Origin: Prevotella sp. UBA3208
GTDB taxonomy: Bacteria > Bacteroidota > Bacteroidia > Bacteroidales > Bacteroidaceae
Length of the DNA stretch: 15,120 bases
Reading direction: 5' to 3'
Assembly (NCBI GenBank): GCA_002363695.1
Contig: DEWO01000141.1
Span: forward strand, 1-15,120
The notes beneath the pieces were generated by a model. That model did not search any database. It saw only the letters and a program-made list of their open reading frames with translations, and was not told the DNA's origin. The position numbers and the translations under genes were made by a program. This document shows, piece after piece, positions 1 to 8,391 of this stretch; within the stretch, counting starts at the first letter, position 1, and each line of letters begins with the position of its first letter.

Positions 1-917
1 AGCATCCCGACCTGCACTTCACCTACCCTACCATCAAGCTGCCCTCGATGGGAAGCGACCATAAGCCCGTCAGCGACGACTTTGCCAAGGAATGGCACGA
101 GCTGGTCATGGGCGGCCTGTATTTCACCATGACGGAATGGCTGGAGCAGATGGGCGGCGAGAACCAACAAGCCATCATCACGGCAGGCGAGAGCGACGAG
201 CTGGTGCGCAAGCTGTCGCTGAAGTCGAGCCAGGGCGGCTACAAGGTAAGTCTGGTGTGGCTGCCGGAGCGCATGAATACGGAGTGCGCCAACAAGATAC
301 TGAAACTGCTGGAGGAGCCACCCTCACAAACGGTATTCATCATGGTGTCTGAAGAGCCCGACCGCCTGTTGGAGACCATTCGCAGCCGCGTACAGCGCAT
401 AGACGTGAAGAAGATAGCCGACGACGACGTTCGTCAGGCACTCATCGACCAGCGCGGACTCACAGCGGACATGGCCCAGCGCATCACACGCATGGCTAAC
501 GGCAACTGGCTGAAGGCCCTGCAGATGTTGAGTGCCGACTCGGAGAACGAGCTGTTCCTGGACATGTTCCAGTCACTGATGCGACTGGCCTACCAGCGCA
601 AAGTGAAAGACCTGAAGACCTGGTCGGAGCGCATGGCTGCCATGGGACGCGAGCGTCAGAAGCGTTTCCTGGAGTACTTCCTGCGACTGGTGCGCGAGAA
701 CTTCATGTATAACTTCCAACAGCCAGACCTCTGCTATATGACGCAACGCGAGGAGGACTTCGCACGCAACTTCGCCCGTTTCATCAACGAGGCCAACGTG
801 CTGCCCATCACCGACCTGGCCAATGTGGCCATCCGCGACATCGGACAGAACGCCAATGCGAAGATAGTATTCTTCGACTTCGCCCTGCAGATGATTGTCC
901 TGCTGATTCAGAAATAA
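1..917 (+). CDS. holB: DNA polymerase III delta' subunit (clamp loader), 5' end outside window
   Basis: Clamp-loader subunit that helps load the sliding clamp onto DNA. The reading frame is open from base 3 with no start in view (first residues HPDLHFTYPTIKLPS), so the N-terminal Walker A and zinc-binding part lies outside the window; the first ATG at 48 is internal. Visible family marks: the degenerate Walker B/sensor region around 255-275 (VWLPERMN replacing the DEAE-type motif), the conserved helix CANKILKLLEEPP at about 285-323, and the sensor-1 stretch TIRSRVQRI at about 375-401, where the SRC-type motif reads SRV. The rest is the helical C-terminal collar domain. The degenerate ATPase motif fits the non-hydrolysing delta' role known in the family. 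Followed after 52 nt by ricT on the same strand, with the octamer array between them. The main alternative would be another clamp-loader AAA subunit, but the motif pattern favours delta'. Confidence 0.9.
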   Translation, partial: HPDLHFTYPTIKLPSMGSDHKPVSDDFAKEWHELVMGGLYFTMTEWLEQMGGENQQAIITAGESDELVRKLSLKSSQGGYKVSLVWLPERMNTECANKILKLLEEPPSQTVFIMVSEEPDRLLETIRSRVQRIDVKKIADDDVRQALIDQRGLTADMAQRITRMANGNWLKALQMLSADSENELFLDMFQSLMRLAYQRKVKDLKTWSERMAAMGRERQKRFLEYFLRLVRENFMYNFQQPDLCYMTQREEDFARNFARFINEANVLPITDLANVAIRDIGQNANAKIVFFDFALQMIVLLIQK

Positions 918-969
918 ACATCGAAGCATCGAAATAACGAAACATCGAAATATCGAAACAACGAAATAT
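914..969 (+). repeat. Octanucleotide tandem array between holB stop and ricT start
   Basis: Six consecutive 8-nt units fill 922-969: CGAAGCAT, CGAAATAA, CGAAACAT, CGAAATAT, CGAAACAA, CGAAATAT (consensus CGAAAYAW). A degenerate seventh copy, ATAAACAT at 914-921, matches 6 of 8 positions of CGAAACAT and contains the holB TAA stop (915-917). The ricT ATG begins at 970, directly after the last unit. The array is therefore the whole intergenic spacer and would be the ricT 5' leader. Eight is not a multiple of three, but the repeat is non-coding, so copy-number change would alter spacing and not reading frame. Confidence 0.9.
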
Positions 970-2190
970 ATGGAAAAAAGCAAAGACTATCCTATAATGA
1001 CCGGCTGTGACCGCGGACTCTGCCATCAGGCCATAGGCCGTCAGGACCGACAGCTGAACACCTACGACTGGCTGGCCGATGTGCCAGGCAATGTAGAAGA
1101 CACTGACCTGGTGGAAGTGCAGTTCAAGCACACCCGCAAGGGCTACTACCACAACGTGAACCACCTGGAACTGAAGAAAGGCGACGTGGTGGCCGTCGAG
1201 GCCAATCCGGGCCATGACATCGGCGTGGTGACGCTGACCGGCCGACTGGTGAAACTACAGCTAAAGAAAGCCAACCTGAAGAGTTCGGAGGAGATTCGCC
1301 GCATCTACCGCATAGCCCGCCCTGTGGACATGGAGAAATTCCACGAGGCCAAGTCGCGCGAACATGCCACCATGATTGAGAGCCGACAGATAGCCAAGAA
1401 CCTGGGACTGGACATGAAGATAGGCGACGTGGAGTATCAGGGTGACTGCAACAAGGCCATCTTCTACTATATTGCCGACGGGCGCGTGGACTTCCGACAG
1501 CTCATCAAGGACCTGGCCGCCACCTTCCACGTACGCATCGAGATGAAGCAGATTGGTGCCCGTCAGGAGGCCGGGCGCATAGGCGGGACAGGCCCTTGCG
1601 GCCGCGAGCTCTGCTGTGCCACATGGATGAAGAACTTCGTCTCGGTAGGCACCTCGGCAGCGCGTTATCAGGACATATCGCTCAACCCGCAGAAGCTGGC
1701 TGGCATGTGCGCCAAGCTGAAGTGCTGTCTGAACTACGAGGCCGACAACTACGTCGAGGCCAGCCGTAAGCTGCCTGCCAAGGACATCTTGCTGCAGACC
1801 ATGGATGCAGACTACCACTACTTCAAGGCTGACATCCTGGCAGGCCTCATCACCTACTCTACCGACAAGAACATGGCTGCCAATCTGGAAACGATTACAG
1901 CTGAGCGCGCCAGGCAGATTATCGAGATGAACCGCCGTGGCGAGAAGCCCGAGTCGCTGACGGAGAACGGCAAGAGCACGAAGCCACAAGGTCCTATGGA
2001 CTTGGCAACCCAGGAGAACATAGCCCGCTTTGACCGTACCAAGAAGAAAAAGAAGAAGCGCAAGCCCCAACAGCAAGAGCAGCAACAAGGCGGTGCTCAT
2101 GCCAAAGGAGCACAGGGTGGCACCCCAAGAAATGAGCAAGGCGGCAACTCTGGTAGCAAAAAAGTCAATCACAAAGATGCCCAGGCGTAA
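970..2190 (+). CDS. ricT: RicT/YaaT-type PSP1-domain protein
   Basis: 406 aa. PSP1/RicT-family protein; in Bacillus subtilis RicT acts with RicA and RicF in an iron-sulfur complex affecting RNase Y-dependent mRNA processing. The PSP1 domain spans roughly residues 45-275. It contains VEVQFKHTRKGYY (49-60), KGDVVAVEANPGHDIG (70-85) and the family's cysteine cluster: C210, C215, C216 in GPCGRELCC and C247, C252, C253 in MCAKLKCC. Two further cysteines sit near the N-terminus (C13, C18). The C-terminus from about 355 is low complexity: a run of lysines and arginines, then Gln/Gly-rich sequence, probably disordered and possibly nucleic-acid binding (inference). The ATG at 970 abuts the octamer array; ATG 997 (M10) is a possible alternative. 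Its 3' end overlaps the gldH start by 14 nt, suggesting co-translation. Its biochemical role in Bacteroidota is not shown by the sequence. Confidence 0.9.
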   Translation: MEKSKDYPIMTGCDRGLCHQAIGRQDRQLNTYDWLADVPGNVEDTDLVEVQFKHTRKGYYHNVNHLELKKGDVVAVEANPGHDIGVVTLTGRLVKLQLKKANLKSSEEIRRIYRIARPVDMEKFHEAKSREHATMIESRQIAKNLGLDMKIGDVEYQGDCNKAIFYYIADGRVDFRQLIKDLAATFHVRIEMKQIGARQEAGRIGGTGPCGRELCCATWMKNFVSVGTSAARYQDISLNPQKLAGMCAKLKCCLNYEADNYVEASRKLPAKDILLQTMDADYHYFKADILAGLITYSTDKNMAANLETITAERARQIIEMNRRGEKPESLTENGKSTKPQGPMDLATQENIARFDRTKKKKKKRKPQQQEQQQGGAHAKGAQGGTPRNEQGGNSGSKKVNHKDAQA

Positions 2191-2650
2191 ATACACCTTA
2201 TTATATTATATAGGAATATTCCTTGTGCTGGTGCTGACAGCGTGCGACGAGAACACCGTCTATTACCGTTTTGAGCACTTGTCGCTCAAAGGCTGGGAGA
2301 AGAATGACACCCTGAACTTCCAGACTGAGCCCGTCAAACAGACGGGTGAATATCTGGAAGAGGTGGGGTTACGCATCAGTTCCGACTATCCCTTCATGGG
2401 GCTTCAACTGGTGGTGGAACAGGAAGTACTGCCCACGCACGAGCAACACTTCGACACCCTCAACTGCAAGCTGATAGACCGCCAAGGAAACGTCATGGGA
2501 CAGGGCATCAGCCACTACCAATACCGTTTCCCGCTGACCACACTGTCACTGGCTGAAGGTGAGCGCCTGCACATCATTGTACGCCACGACATGAAACGCG
2601 AAATCCTGCCCGGCATCAGTGATGTCGGCATCCGTCTGAGCAGAAAGTAA
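2177..2650 (+). CDS. gldH: GldH-type lipoprotein
   Basis: 157 aa from the ATG at 2177. This start is chosen because it yields a proper lipoprotein signal: basic MPRRK, a hydrophobic core (residues 6-20), then the lipobox L20-T21-A22-C23, with C23 the predicted lipidated residue. Starts further upstream in the same frame would bury the signal inside an unrelated stretch. The mature part resembles GldH of the Bacteroidota: a short beta-rich domain with YYRFEHLSLKGW (29-40) and HYQYRFPLTTL (113-123). GldH is needed for gliding in Flavobacterium but is conserved in many non-gliding members of the phylum, where its role is unclear. It overlaps ricT by 14 nt, and its stop lies 7 nt from the convergent rodA stop, with no terminator in between. 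Confidence 0.82.
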   Translation: MPRRKYTLLYYIGIFLVLVLTACDENTVYYRFEHLSLKGWEKNDTLNFQTEPVKQTGEYLEEVGLRISSDYPFMGLQLVVEQEVLPTHEQHFDTLNCKLIDRQGNVMGQGISHYQYRFPLTTLSLAEGERLHIIVRHDMKREILPGISDVGIRLSRK

Positions 2651-2657
2651 ACAATAG

Positions 2658-4127
2658 CTAAGAGCGCACGAGGTTACGGCTGGCGTCGATTCTAAGGAAT
2701 ATAAACAGCAACAGGGTAAAGCCCCACAACGAAGAACCGCCGTAGCTGAAGAACGGCAGCGGGATACCGATGACGGGAGTCAGTCCCAGCACCATGCCGA
2801 CATTGATAAACACATGGAACAGGAAGATGCTCAGCACACAGTAGCCATAGACCCGCCCAAAACGGAACACCTGCCGTTCAGCCAAATGCAACAGCCGGAG
2901 TATCAAAGCCAAGAACAGCAACAGGACTCCTGCCGACCCCACAAAGCCTTCCTCCTCGCCCACGGTACAAAAGATGAAGTCGGTATCCTGCTCAGGAACG
3001 AACTTCAGCTTGGTCTGCGTACCGTTCAGGAAGCCCTTTCCCTCCAGTCCTCCGGAACCGATGGCTATCTCTGACTGGTGAACATTATAGCCGGCACCGC
3101 GCAGGTCTTCATCCAAGCCCAGCAGCACATTGATACGCGAACGCTGGTGGGGCTCCATCACATTCTGCATAATGAAGTCTGCGGCATAGTAGAACGAGGC
3201 AGAACCTATGGCAAAGAGGGCTATGAAGAAATATTCCCTGATACGGGTTCCAAGCCCCAGCCACAGCAGGTAACCCACCAAAAACACCAGCATGGCCAGC
3301 TGAACATACACGATGCTGAAAGGCATTTTCAGCAGCAATAGCGAGGACAACGTAATGGCTATGCAATAAAATGCCAGGCGCCAGGCGATACGCCGGTTAC
3401 AATACACCCACACCATGCCGATGGAGAACAGCTGTATGAGCAACAGCACCACGAACTTACCCACCGAGGTTGACGAATCGCCCATATAGACCTCGGCATA
3501 GCGGATGCCCACCACAAAATAGACTACCATAGCCACACCGGTAAAGAGTATGCTGCCCGGCATACCTTCACGATAGAACATGAGGAAAAAGGCCAGATAG
3601 ACCAATGCAGAACCTGTCTCACGTTGTAGCACGATGCACAACATGGGCAGCAATATCAAGACCAGTGCGGCACCAAAGTGTTTCCACTGGTTGATGTTAT
3701 AGCCGTAGGTCGACATCAACTTGGCCAGTGCCAAAGCGGTGGCAAACTTGGCAAACTCAGCGGGTTGCAGTCTGAGCGGGCCCAATACCAGCCACGACCT
3801 GGAGCCCTTGATGCTATGCGGATTGAAGATGGTGGCAAAAAGCAGCAACAACAGCAAGCCGTAGATGATATAGGCAAAGGTGTCGTAGAACCGGTCGTCC
3901 AGCATGAGAATGGTGAATCCCAGCATGATACTGGTACCTATCCAGACTATCTGCATACCTGAGCGCGTAGCCAACGAGAAGATATCCGTCTCGCCATAGG
4001 AGTAGCTGGCACCACACACGCTGACCCACCCGAAGGAGAGCAGGGCGATATAGATGATGATGGTCAACCAGTCTATGCTCCGCCAAACGCTGTTCTGTCG
4101 CCTATCTGCTTGTCGAGCCATACGCAA
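2658..4127 (-). CDS. rodA: RodA, SEDS peptidoglycan glycosyltransferase
   Basis: 489 aa polytopic SEDS-family membrane protein that polymerises lipid II into glycan strands for wall elongation, partnered with PBP2 (mrdA) just upstream. Family signatures: KGSRSWLVLGPLRLQPAEFAK (107-127), GAGYNVHQSEIAIGSGG (344-360), KLKFVPEQDTDFIF (373-386) and LTPVIGIPLPFFSYGGSS (449-466). An acidic residue in LDEDLRGAG (338-346) aligns with the position of the proposed catalytic Asp of E. coli RodA (inferred by eye). The protein is over 100 residues longer than the E. coli one; the extra length is membrane segments between about 195 and 310, which I believe is normal for Bacteroidota. The start at 4127 overlaps the mrdA 3' end by 26 nt; M3 (4121) is an equally good start. 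Last gene of the elongation operon, with no terminator visible after it. Confidence 0.95.
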   Translation of the reverse strand: MRMARQADRRQNSVWRSIDWLTIIIYIALLSFGWVSVCGASYSYGETDIFSLATRSGMQIVWIGTSIMLGFTILMLDDRFYDTFAYIIYGLLLLLLFATIFNPHSIKGSRSWLVLGPLRLQPAEFAKFATALALAKLMSTYGYNINQWKHFGAALVLILLPMLCIVLQRETGSALVYLAFFLMFYREGMPGSILFTGVAMVVYFVVGIRYAEVYMGDSSTSVGKFVVLLLIQLFSIGMVWVYCNRRIAWRLAFYCIAITLSSLLLLKMPFSIVYVQLAMLVFLVGYLLWLGLGTRIREYFFIALFAIGSASFYYAADFIMQNVMEPHQRSRINVLLGLDEDLRGAGYNVHQSEIAIGSGGLEGKGFLNGTQTKLKFVPEQDTDFIFCTVGEEEGFVGSAGVLLLFLALILRLLHLAERQVFRFGRVYGYCVLSIFLFHVFINVGMVLGLTPVIGIPLPFFSYGGSSLWGFTLLLFIFLRIDASRNLVRS

Positions 4128-5961
4128 TATGTTTGTTTTGGAAATCCTCGGCCCGCTTCATGGAAGCCTCCGAGAGATGCCCGTTAATATACTGTTCCAT
4201 GATGAGGCCTCCAATGGGCACACCATAGGTGGCACCCCAGCCACCGTTCTCTACATAGACAGCCACGGCTATCTTGGGGTTGTCCATAGGAGCAAAGCCC
4301 ATGAATACCGAGTGGTCATGGCCACGGTTCTGGGCTGTACCCGTCTTGCCACAAGCCATGAAGTCATACTTGGCCAACTCGTGACAGGTACCACCGGTAG
4401 CCGAAGCGCGCATACCCTTCACCACATAGTCATAGGCATCGCGTTTGGCCATAGAGTAGCGCCGCCGGGTATAGGCTGTGTCGAGTGGTTCACCCTGCAC
4501 TTTCTTGACGACATGAGGAGTGATGAACCAGCCCCTGTTGGCGATGGTAGCTCCCAGATTGGCAATCTGCAAGGGGGTAGCATTGACCTCACCCTGGCCG
4601 ATGGCTATGGAGATGATGGTCAGGCCGTTCCAGGAACCCTTGTAGGCCTTGTCGTAGAACTGGGCATTGGGAATGAGCCCACGCTTCTCGCCAGGCAAAT
4701 CGATACCCAGTTTGTAGCCAAAGCCCATCGACACCATATAGTCGCGCCACTTGTTCATGGCATTCTGTACGGAACCATACTTCGACTTGGCACCGATCAT
4801 GTAGTAGAGTCCCCAACAGAAGTAGCCGTTACACGACGTAGAGAGAGCCGGCACCAAGGACAACGGTGACGCATGACCGTGACAGCCGACATGCAGTCCC
4901 TTGTAGTTGAAGCCATGACCACAAGGATAAGCGGTCTGGGTGGGATGGATGATGCCCTCAGACAAAAACGCCAGTCCCTGGGTGGTCTTAAAGGTAGAAC
5001 CAGGAGGATACTGTCCCATAATGCTACGGTTCAGCAAGGGTTTCCAGACGTTTTGGCTCAGCATGTGATGACTCTTGGAGCGCTGACGGCCTACCATCAT
5101 ACGGGGATCGTACGAGGGCGACGAAACCATGCAGAGCACCTCGCCCGTCGAGGGTTCTATGGCTACAATGCTGCCTATTTTTCCTTCCATGAGCCGCTCG
5201 CCCAGTTTCTGCAGTTCCACGTCAATGCCCAACGTAAGGTTCTTGCCTGCCTTAGCCCGTTGATCGAGCTTGCCGTTCTGATAGTGTCCCTGCACACGTC
5301 CGTGGGCATCGCGCAGCAGAATCTGCATACCCTTGACACCCCTCAGCTGTTTCTCATAGCTACGCTCAATGCCCAGCTTACCAATGTAGTCGCCTGGCTG
5401 ATAGTAGTCATCGGCCTCGATGTCGGCAGGCGACACCTCGCCCACGTCACCCAGCACATGGGCAGCCACCGGATATTCGTACTGCCGGATGGTACGATGC
5501 TGGACATAGAAGCCCGGAAAGCGGAACATCTTCTCCTGAAACACGGAGAAGTCGGCTTCGGACAACTGGTTCATGAACACTTGTTGGGTAAAACGTGAGT
5601 AGCCGGGATTCTTGCCACGGTCCTTGATATTGGCCATGCGGCGGTCAAACTCCTCACGGCTGATATTCAGTGCGGCACAAAGGTCAAGGGTGTCCAGATG
5701 GTCCTTGGCTTCGTTCATCACCACCATGATATCGTAAGCCGGCTGGTTATACACCAGCAACTTGCCGTTACGGTCGTAGATACCGCCACGGGCAGGATAT
5801 TCAATTTTCTTGAGAAAAGCATTGGAGTCGGCACTCTTCTTATAGTCGTCACTGGTAATCTGGAGCATAAACAACCGGATGATGTAGACCACCACTATCA
5901 GAACGGCCACACCAGCTATCACATAGCGTCTGTTGTCCAAGCTATAGTCCCTCATAGCCAT
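4102..5961 (-). CDS. mrdA: Penicillin-binding protein 2, elongation transpeptidase
   Basis: 619 aa class B penicillin-binding protein that cross-links peptidoglycan in the elongation complex. One N-terminal membrane anchor (residues 13-34), a dimerisation/pedestal region including the conserved PARGGIYDRNG (56-66), then the transpeptidase domain with all three active-site motifs: S322-T-F-K325 (catalytic serine S322), S376-C-N378 and K539-T-G541. Between the first and second motifs lie C347, H349, C360, H361 and H363, in the region where E. coli PBP2 binds zinc; a metal site is likely but inferred. Length is normal for the family. M1 (5961) or M3 (5955) could be the start. It lies 14 nt after mreD and overlaps rodA by 26 nt, the usual Rod-operon order. 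Confidence 0.95.
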   Translation of the reverse strand: MAMRDYSLDNRRYVIAGVAVLIVVVYIIRLFMLQITSDDYKKSADSNAFLKKIEYPARGGIYDRNGKLLVYNQPAYDIMVVMNEAKDHLDTLDLCAALNISREEFDRRMANIKDRGKNPGYSRFTQQVFMNQLSEADFSVFQEKMFRFPGFYVQHRTIRQYEYPVAAHVLGDVGEVSPADIEADDYYQPGDYIGKLGIERSYEKQLRGVKGMQILLRDAHGRVQGHYQNGKLDQRAKAGKNLTLGIDVELQKLGERLMEGKIGSIVAIEPSTGEVLCMVSSPSYDPRMMVGRQRSKSHHMLSQNVWKPLLNRSIMGQYPPGSTFKTTQGLAFLSEGIIHPTQTAYPCGHGFNYKGLHVGCHGHASPLSLVPALSTSCNGYFCWGLYYMIGAKSKYGSVQNAMNKWRDYMVSMGFGYKLGIDLPGEKRGLIPNAQFYDKAYKGSWNGLTIISIAIGQGEVNATPLQIANLGATIANRGWFITPHVVKKVQGEPLDTAYTRRRYSMAKRDAYDYVVKGMRASATGGTCHELAKYDFMACGKTGTAQNRGHDHSVFMGFAPMDNPKIAVAVYVENGGWGATYGVPIGGLIMEQYINGHLSEASMKRAEDFQNKHIAYGSTSR

Positions 5962-5975
5962 CCTCTCCTCATCGG

Positions 5976-6476
5976 TTATCTCTGTTTAACCGCCTCAAAA
6001 GTAAATATCAAGACCAGCGTTAACACGGCACTGCCAACGACACAGAGTGCCCAATGCAGAACATTGAAGAAGCTGAAATGCTCCAACGTAAAGAATATCA
6101 AGCAATGGAGCAGAACAAGTGGGATGACGTAATAGGAGTACTTGACTGGACCAAGAGCAAACAGCGAAGGACGCAGGTTCTCTGCCGCATCACGGGAAAC
6201 AAAAAGCTCGAAATAATAAGGCTGTATAGCGGCAATGAGCGTCAACGATGCTGATGCCATTCCAGGGGTATTGCTGAAGATGTCAATCAGCAGGCCCATG
6301 AGGAATCCCCACAGCAGACCGGCCCACTTAGGGTAGTTACGTGGCAGTTGTGTGACAAAGTACACATAGAGCAAGGGCGTAGCCACTCCAAACAGATGGA
6401 TACGACTGAGCACCATGGCCTGTGCCAGCACAAAGACCAAGAACCATCCAGCCCGTTTTAGAAAATCTTGCGTCAT
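5976..6476 (-). CDS. mreD: MreD, rod-shape-determining membrane protein
   Basis: 166 aa, small polytopic inner-membrane protein of the elongation complex; it binds MreC and modulates its activation of PBP2/RodA. Hydrophobic segments at about 9-25, 30-45, 51-67, 74-92, 114-131 and 140-162. The motif GFLMGLLIDIFSNTPGMAS (57-75) resembles the conserved glycine/aspartate-containing stretch of MreD. Identification rests on this motif, the size and, above all, the position between mreC and mrdA, because MreD proteins are poorly conserved. Its ATG overlaps the mreC stop in an ATGA at 6473-6476, which indicates translational coupling. Confidence 0.88.
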   Translation of the reverse strand: MTQDFLKRAGWFLVFVLAQAMVLSRIHLFGVATPLLYVYFVTQLPRNYPKWAGLLWGFLMGLLIDIFSNTPGMASASLTLIAAIQPYYFELFVSRDAAENLRPSLFALGPVKYSYYVIPLVLLHCLIFFTLEHFSFFNVLHWALCVVGSAVLTLVLIFTFEAVKQR

Positions 6477-7342
6477 TCTTGTACGTTCAGTTTCAATGAG
6501 TCACGAGCAGCCTGCATCAGACGCATCTGTTCACCAATAGTCTTGTCGCTGATGACCACCACATCGCGCAGATGCCCGAAATCGGTAGACAAGCGCACCT
6601 TCAGACGATAGAACAATCCGTCACGGGAATTATAGACTTCCTTGATTTGTCCCACCAGGACACCGGCAGGGAAGATGCTGCTATAGCCATTGGTCTCAAC
6701 CCACTCACCGCGCTTAAAGCGAGCATGACGGGGTATTCTGTCCACATAGGCATAGCCGGCATCCTTACCGTCCCAGCACAAGACGCCGAAATAGCCGCGA
6801 TTGCGGATAGCACAGCTTATGCGCGAAGCCTTGACGTTCAGTACGGGAATCACCACGCTATAGTGGTCGGAGGTCAGATAGACCACTCCTACGACGCCCT
6901 GGCCGCAGGCAACTCCCATACCAACCTCAACGCTATCCTTGGAGCCCTTGTCTATGGTCAACAGGTTGTTGGCACGATGTACTTCATTGGTGACGACCTT
7001 AGCTTCTATCAGCTGATACTGAGACAACTTCTCCAACTCCTGACGTTCCTCAGCGCTCTGCTGTTCGTTCGCTTCGTTATACAGACGGCGCAACTGGCTG
7101 ACTTGTCGCTCCAGATAGAAGTTACGACGAGTCAAGTCCTCATTCACTTTCGTCAATGAGAAGAATGTTTCCACTGCGGAGTTCCATTCGTAGACTTTGC
7201 CGGCCATCATACTGGCCGATGAAAACCATACGCTATTCTGATAGTTGTTAAACTGGAACAGGAGTATGATGCTCAACACCTCAAGCACTACGAACAGAAC
7301 CCAATGGAAATGTTTACTGAGGAATGCCAGCAGGTTCTCCAT
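6473..7342 (-). CDS. mreC: MreC, rod-shape-determining periplasmic protein
   Basis: 289 aa bitopic protein linking the MreB scaffold to the periplasmic wall synthases. A transmembrane segment at about 13-31 is followed by a predicted coiled coil at about 60-112, rich in E, R, Q and L with heptad-like spacing (VNEDLTRRNFYLERQVSQL). The beta-barrel MreC core runs from about 113 to 265, with LLTIDKGSKDSVEVGMGV (127-144), GVVGVVYLTSDHYSVV (149-164) and SIFPAGVLVGQI (222-233) as recognisable family blocks. Length is typical. It starts 6 nt after mreB and couples to mreD through a 4-nt overlap. Confidence 0.94.
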   Translation of the reverse strand: MENLLAFLSKHFHWVLFVVLEVLSIILLFQFNNYQNSVWFSSASMMAGKVYEWNSAVETFFSLTKVNEDLTRRNFYLERQVSQLRRLYNEANEQQSAEERQELEKLSQYQLIEAKVVTNEVHRANNLLTIDKGSKDSVEVGMGVACGQGVVGVVYLTSDHYSVVIPVLNVKASRISCAIRNRGYFGVLCWDGKDAGYAYVDRIPRHARFKRGEWVETNGYSSIFPAGVLVGQIKEVYNSRDGLFYRLKVRLSTDFGHLRDVVVISDKTIGEQMRLMQAARDSLKLNVQE

Positions 7343-7348
7343 CGCGTA

Positions 7349-8371
7349 TTATCGCATCAGGAACGAGAAACGGTCTACGTTCTTCAATGCAATGCCTGCG
7401 CCCTTAGCCACAGAGTGCAACGGATCCTCAGCAATATGGAAGGGGATATTGATTTTCGACTCCAAACGGCTGTCAAGACCACGCAGCAAGGCACCACCAC
7501 CAGTCAGCCAAATACCGTTCTTCACGATATCAGCATACAACTCGGGGGGAGTATTCTCCAGAGCGGAGAGAACGGCATTTTCAATCTTTGCCACTGTCTT
7601 ATCCAGACAATGAGCCACCTCCTGATAGCATACAGGCACCTCCATAGGCAGTGCTGTGATGCGGTTCGGGCCATGTACCACATAGTCCTCGGGAGCTTCA
7701 TCACCCAGGTCTGTCAGTGCAGAACCTACGGCAATCTTAATGCGCTCGGCCATACGCTCTGAAACTTTGACATTGTGCTGACGCGACATATACTCCTGAA
7801 TATCGAAAGTCAAATCGTCGCCGGCTGTACGAATACTGTTGTTGCTAACAATACCACCCAGCGAAATGACGGCAATCTCGGTTGAACCGCCACCGATGTC
7901 TACAATCATGTTGCCCTCTGGAGCCTCAACATCAATGCCAATACCTATGGCGGCTGCCATAGGCTCGAATATCAAATAGACATCACGTCCGTCAGCGTGC
8001 TCAGCAGAGTCACGCACTGCGCGCAGCTCTACTTCGGTAGAGCCTGAAGGCACACCAATCACCATACGCAGTGAGGGTGAGAACAGGCGGTGGCCTGTAT
8101 TTACCATACGGATCAGTCCGCGCATCATCTGCTCACAAGCTGAGAAGTCGGCTATCACACCGTCTCTCAAAGGGCGCACTGTGCGGATATTGTCGTGCGT
8201 CTTCTCATACATCATCTTGGCCTTCTCGCCCACAGCAATCATCTTGTCTGTATGGCGGTCCAGCGCAACTACTGAGGGTTCGTCAACAACAATCTTGTCA
8301 TCACTGATAATGATGGTGTTGGCCGTACCCAAGTCCATAGCAATCTCTTGGACAAAACTAAAAAATCCCAT
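7349..8371 (-). CDS. mreB: MreB, actin-like cell-shape protein
   Basis: 340 aa bacterial actin homologue that forms membrane-associated filaments directing lateral wall synthesis. The nucleotide site is intact: phosphate-1 motif DLGTANT (13-19), the EPSVVALD block (31-38), phosphate-2 motif VDIGGGSTEIAVISLGG (157-173) and the adenosine motif LTGGGALLRGL (289-299). The N-terminal MGFFSF is hydrophobic, consistent with membrane contact. Length and start match the family. A purine-rich AAGGAAAG lies 5-12 nt before the ATG, one of the few plausible ribosome binding sites in the window. It begins 20 nt after the purH stop, so it is almost certainly transcribed from the purH promoter. Confidence 0.97.
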   Translation of the reverse strand: MGFFSFVQEIAMDLGTANTIIISDDKIVVDEPSVVALDRHTDKMIAVGEKAKMMYEKTHDNIRTVRPLRDGVIADFSACEQMMRGLIRMVNTGHRLFSPSLRMVIGVPSGSTEVELRAVRDSAEHADGRDVYLIFEPMAAAIGIGIDVEAPEGNMIVDIGGGSTEIAVISLGGIVSNNSIRTAGDDLTFDIQEYMSRQHNVKVSERMAERIKIAVGSALTDLGDEAPEDYVVHGPNRITALPMEVPVCYQEVAHCLDKTVAKIENAVLSALENTPPELYADIVKNGIWLTGGGALLRGLDSRLESKINIPFHIAEDPLHSVAKGAGIALKNVDRFSFLMR

Positions 8372-8391
8372 TATTCTTTCCTTTTTACTGT

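Noticed and set aside
1261..2196. Long open frame (311 codons) on the minus strand opposite ricT
   Set aside because: It is fully antisense to a well-conserved gene, has Leu/Val-rich composition typical of shadow translation, and no promoter or recognisable domain.
4054..5598. Two long plus-strand open frames (271 and 241 codons) opposite mrdA
   Set aside because: The plus strand here is antisense to PBP2, whose motifs are intact; the frames carry no domain and no start signals.
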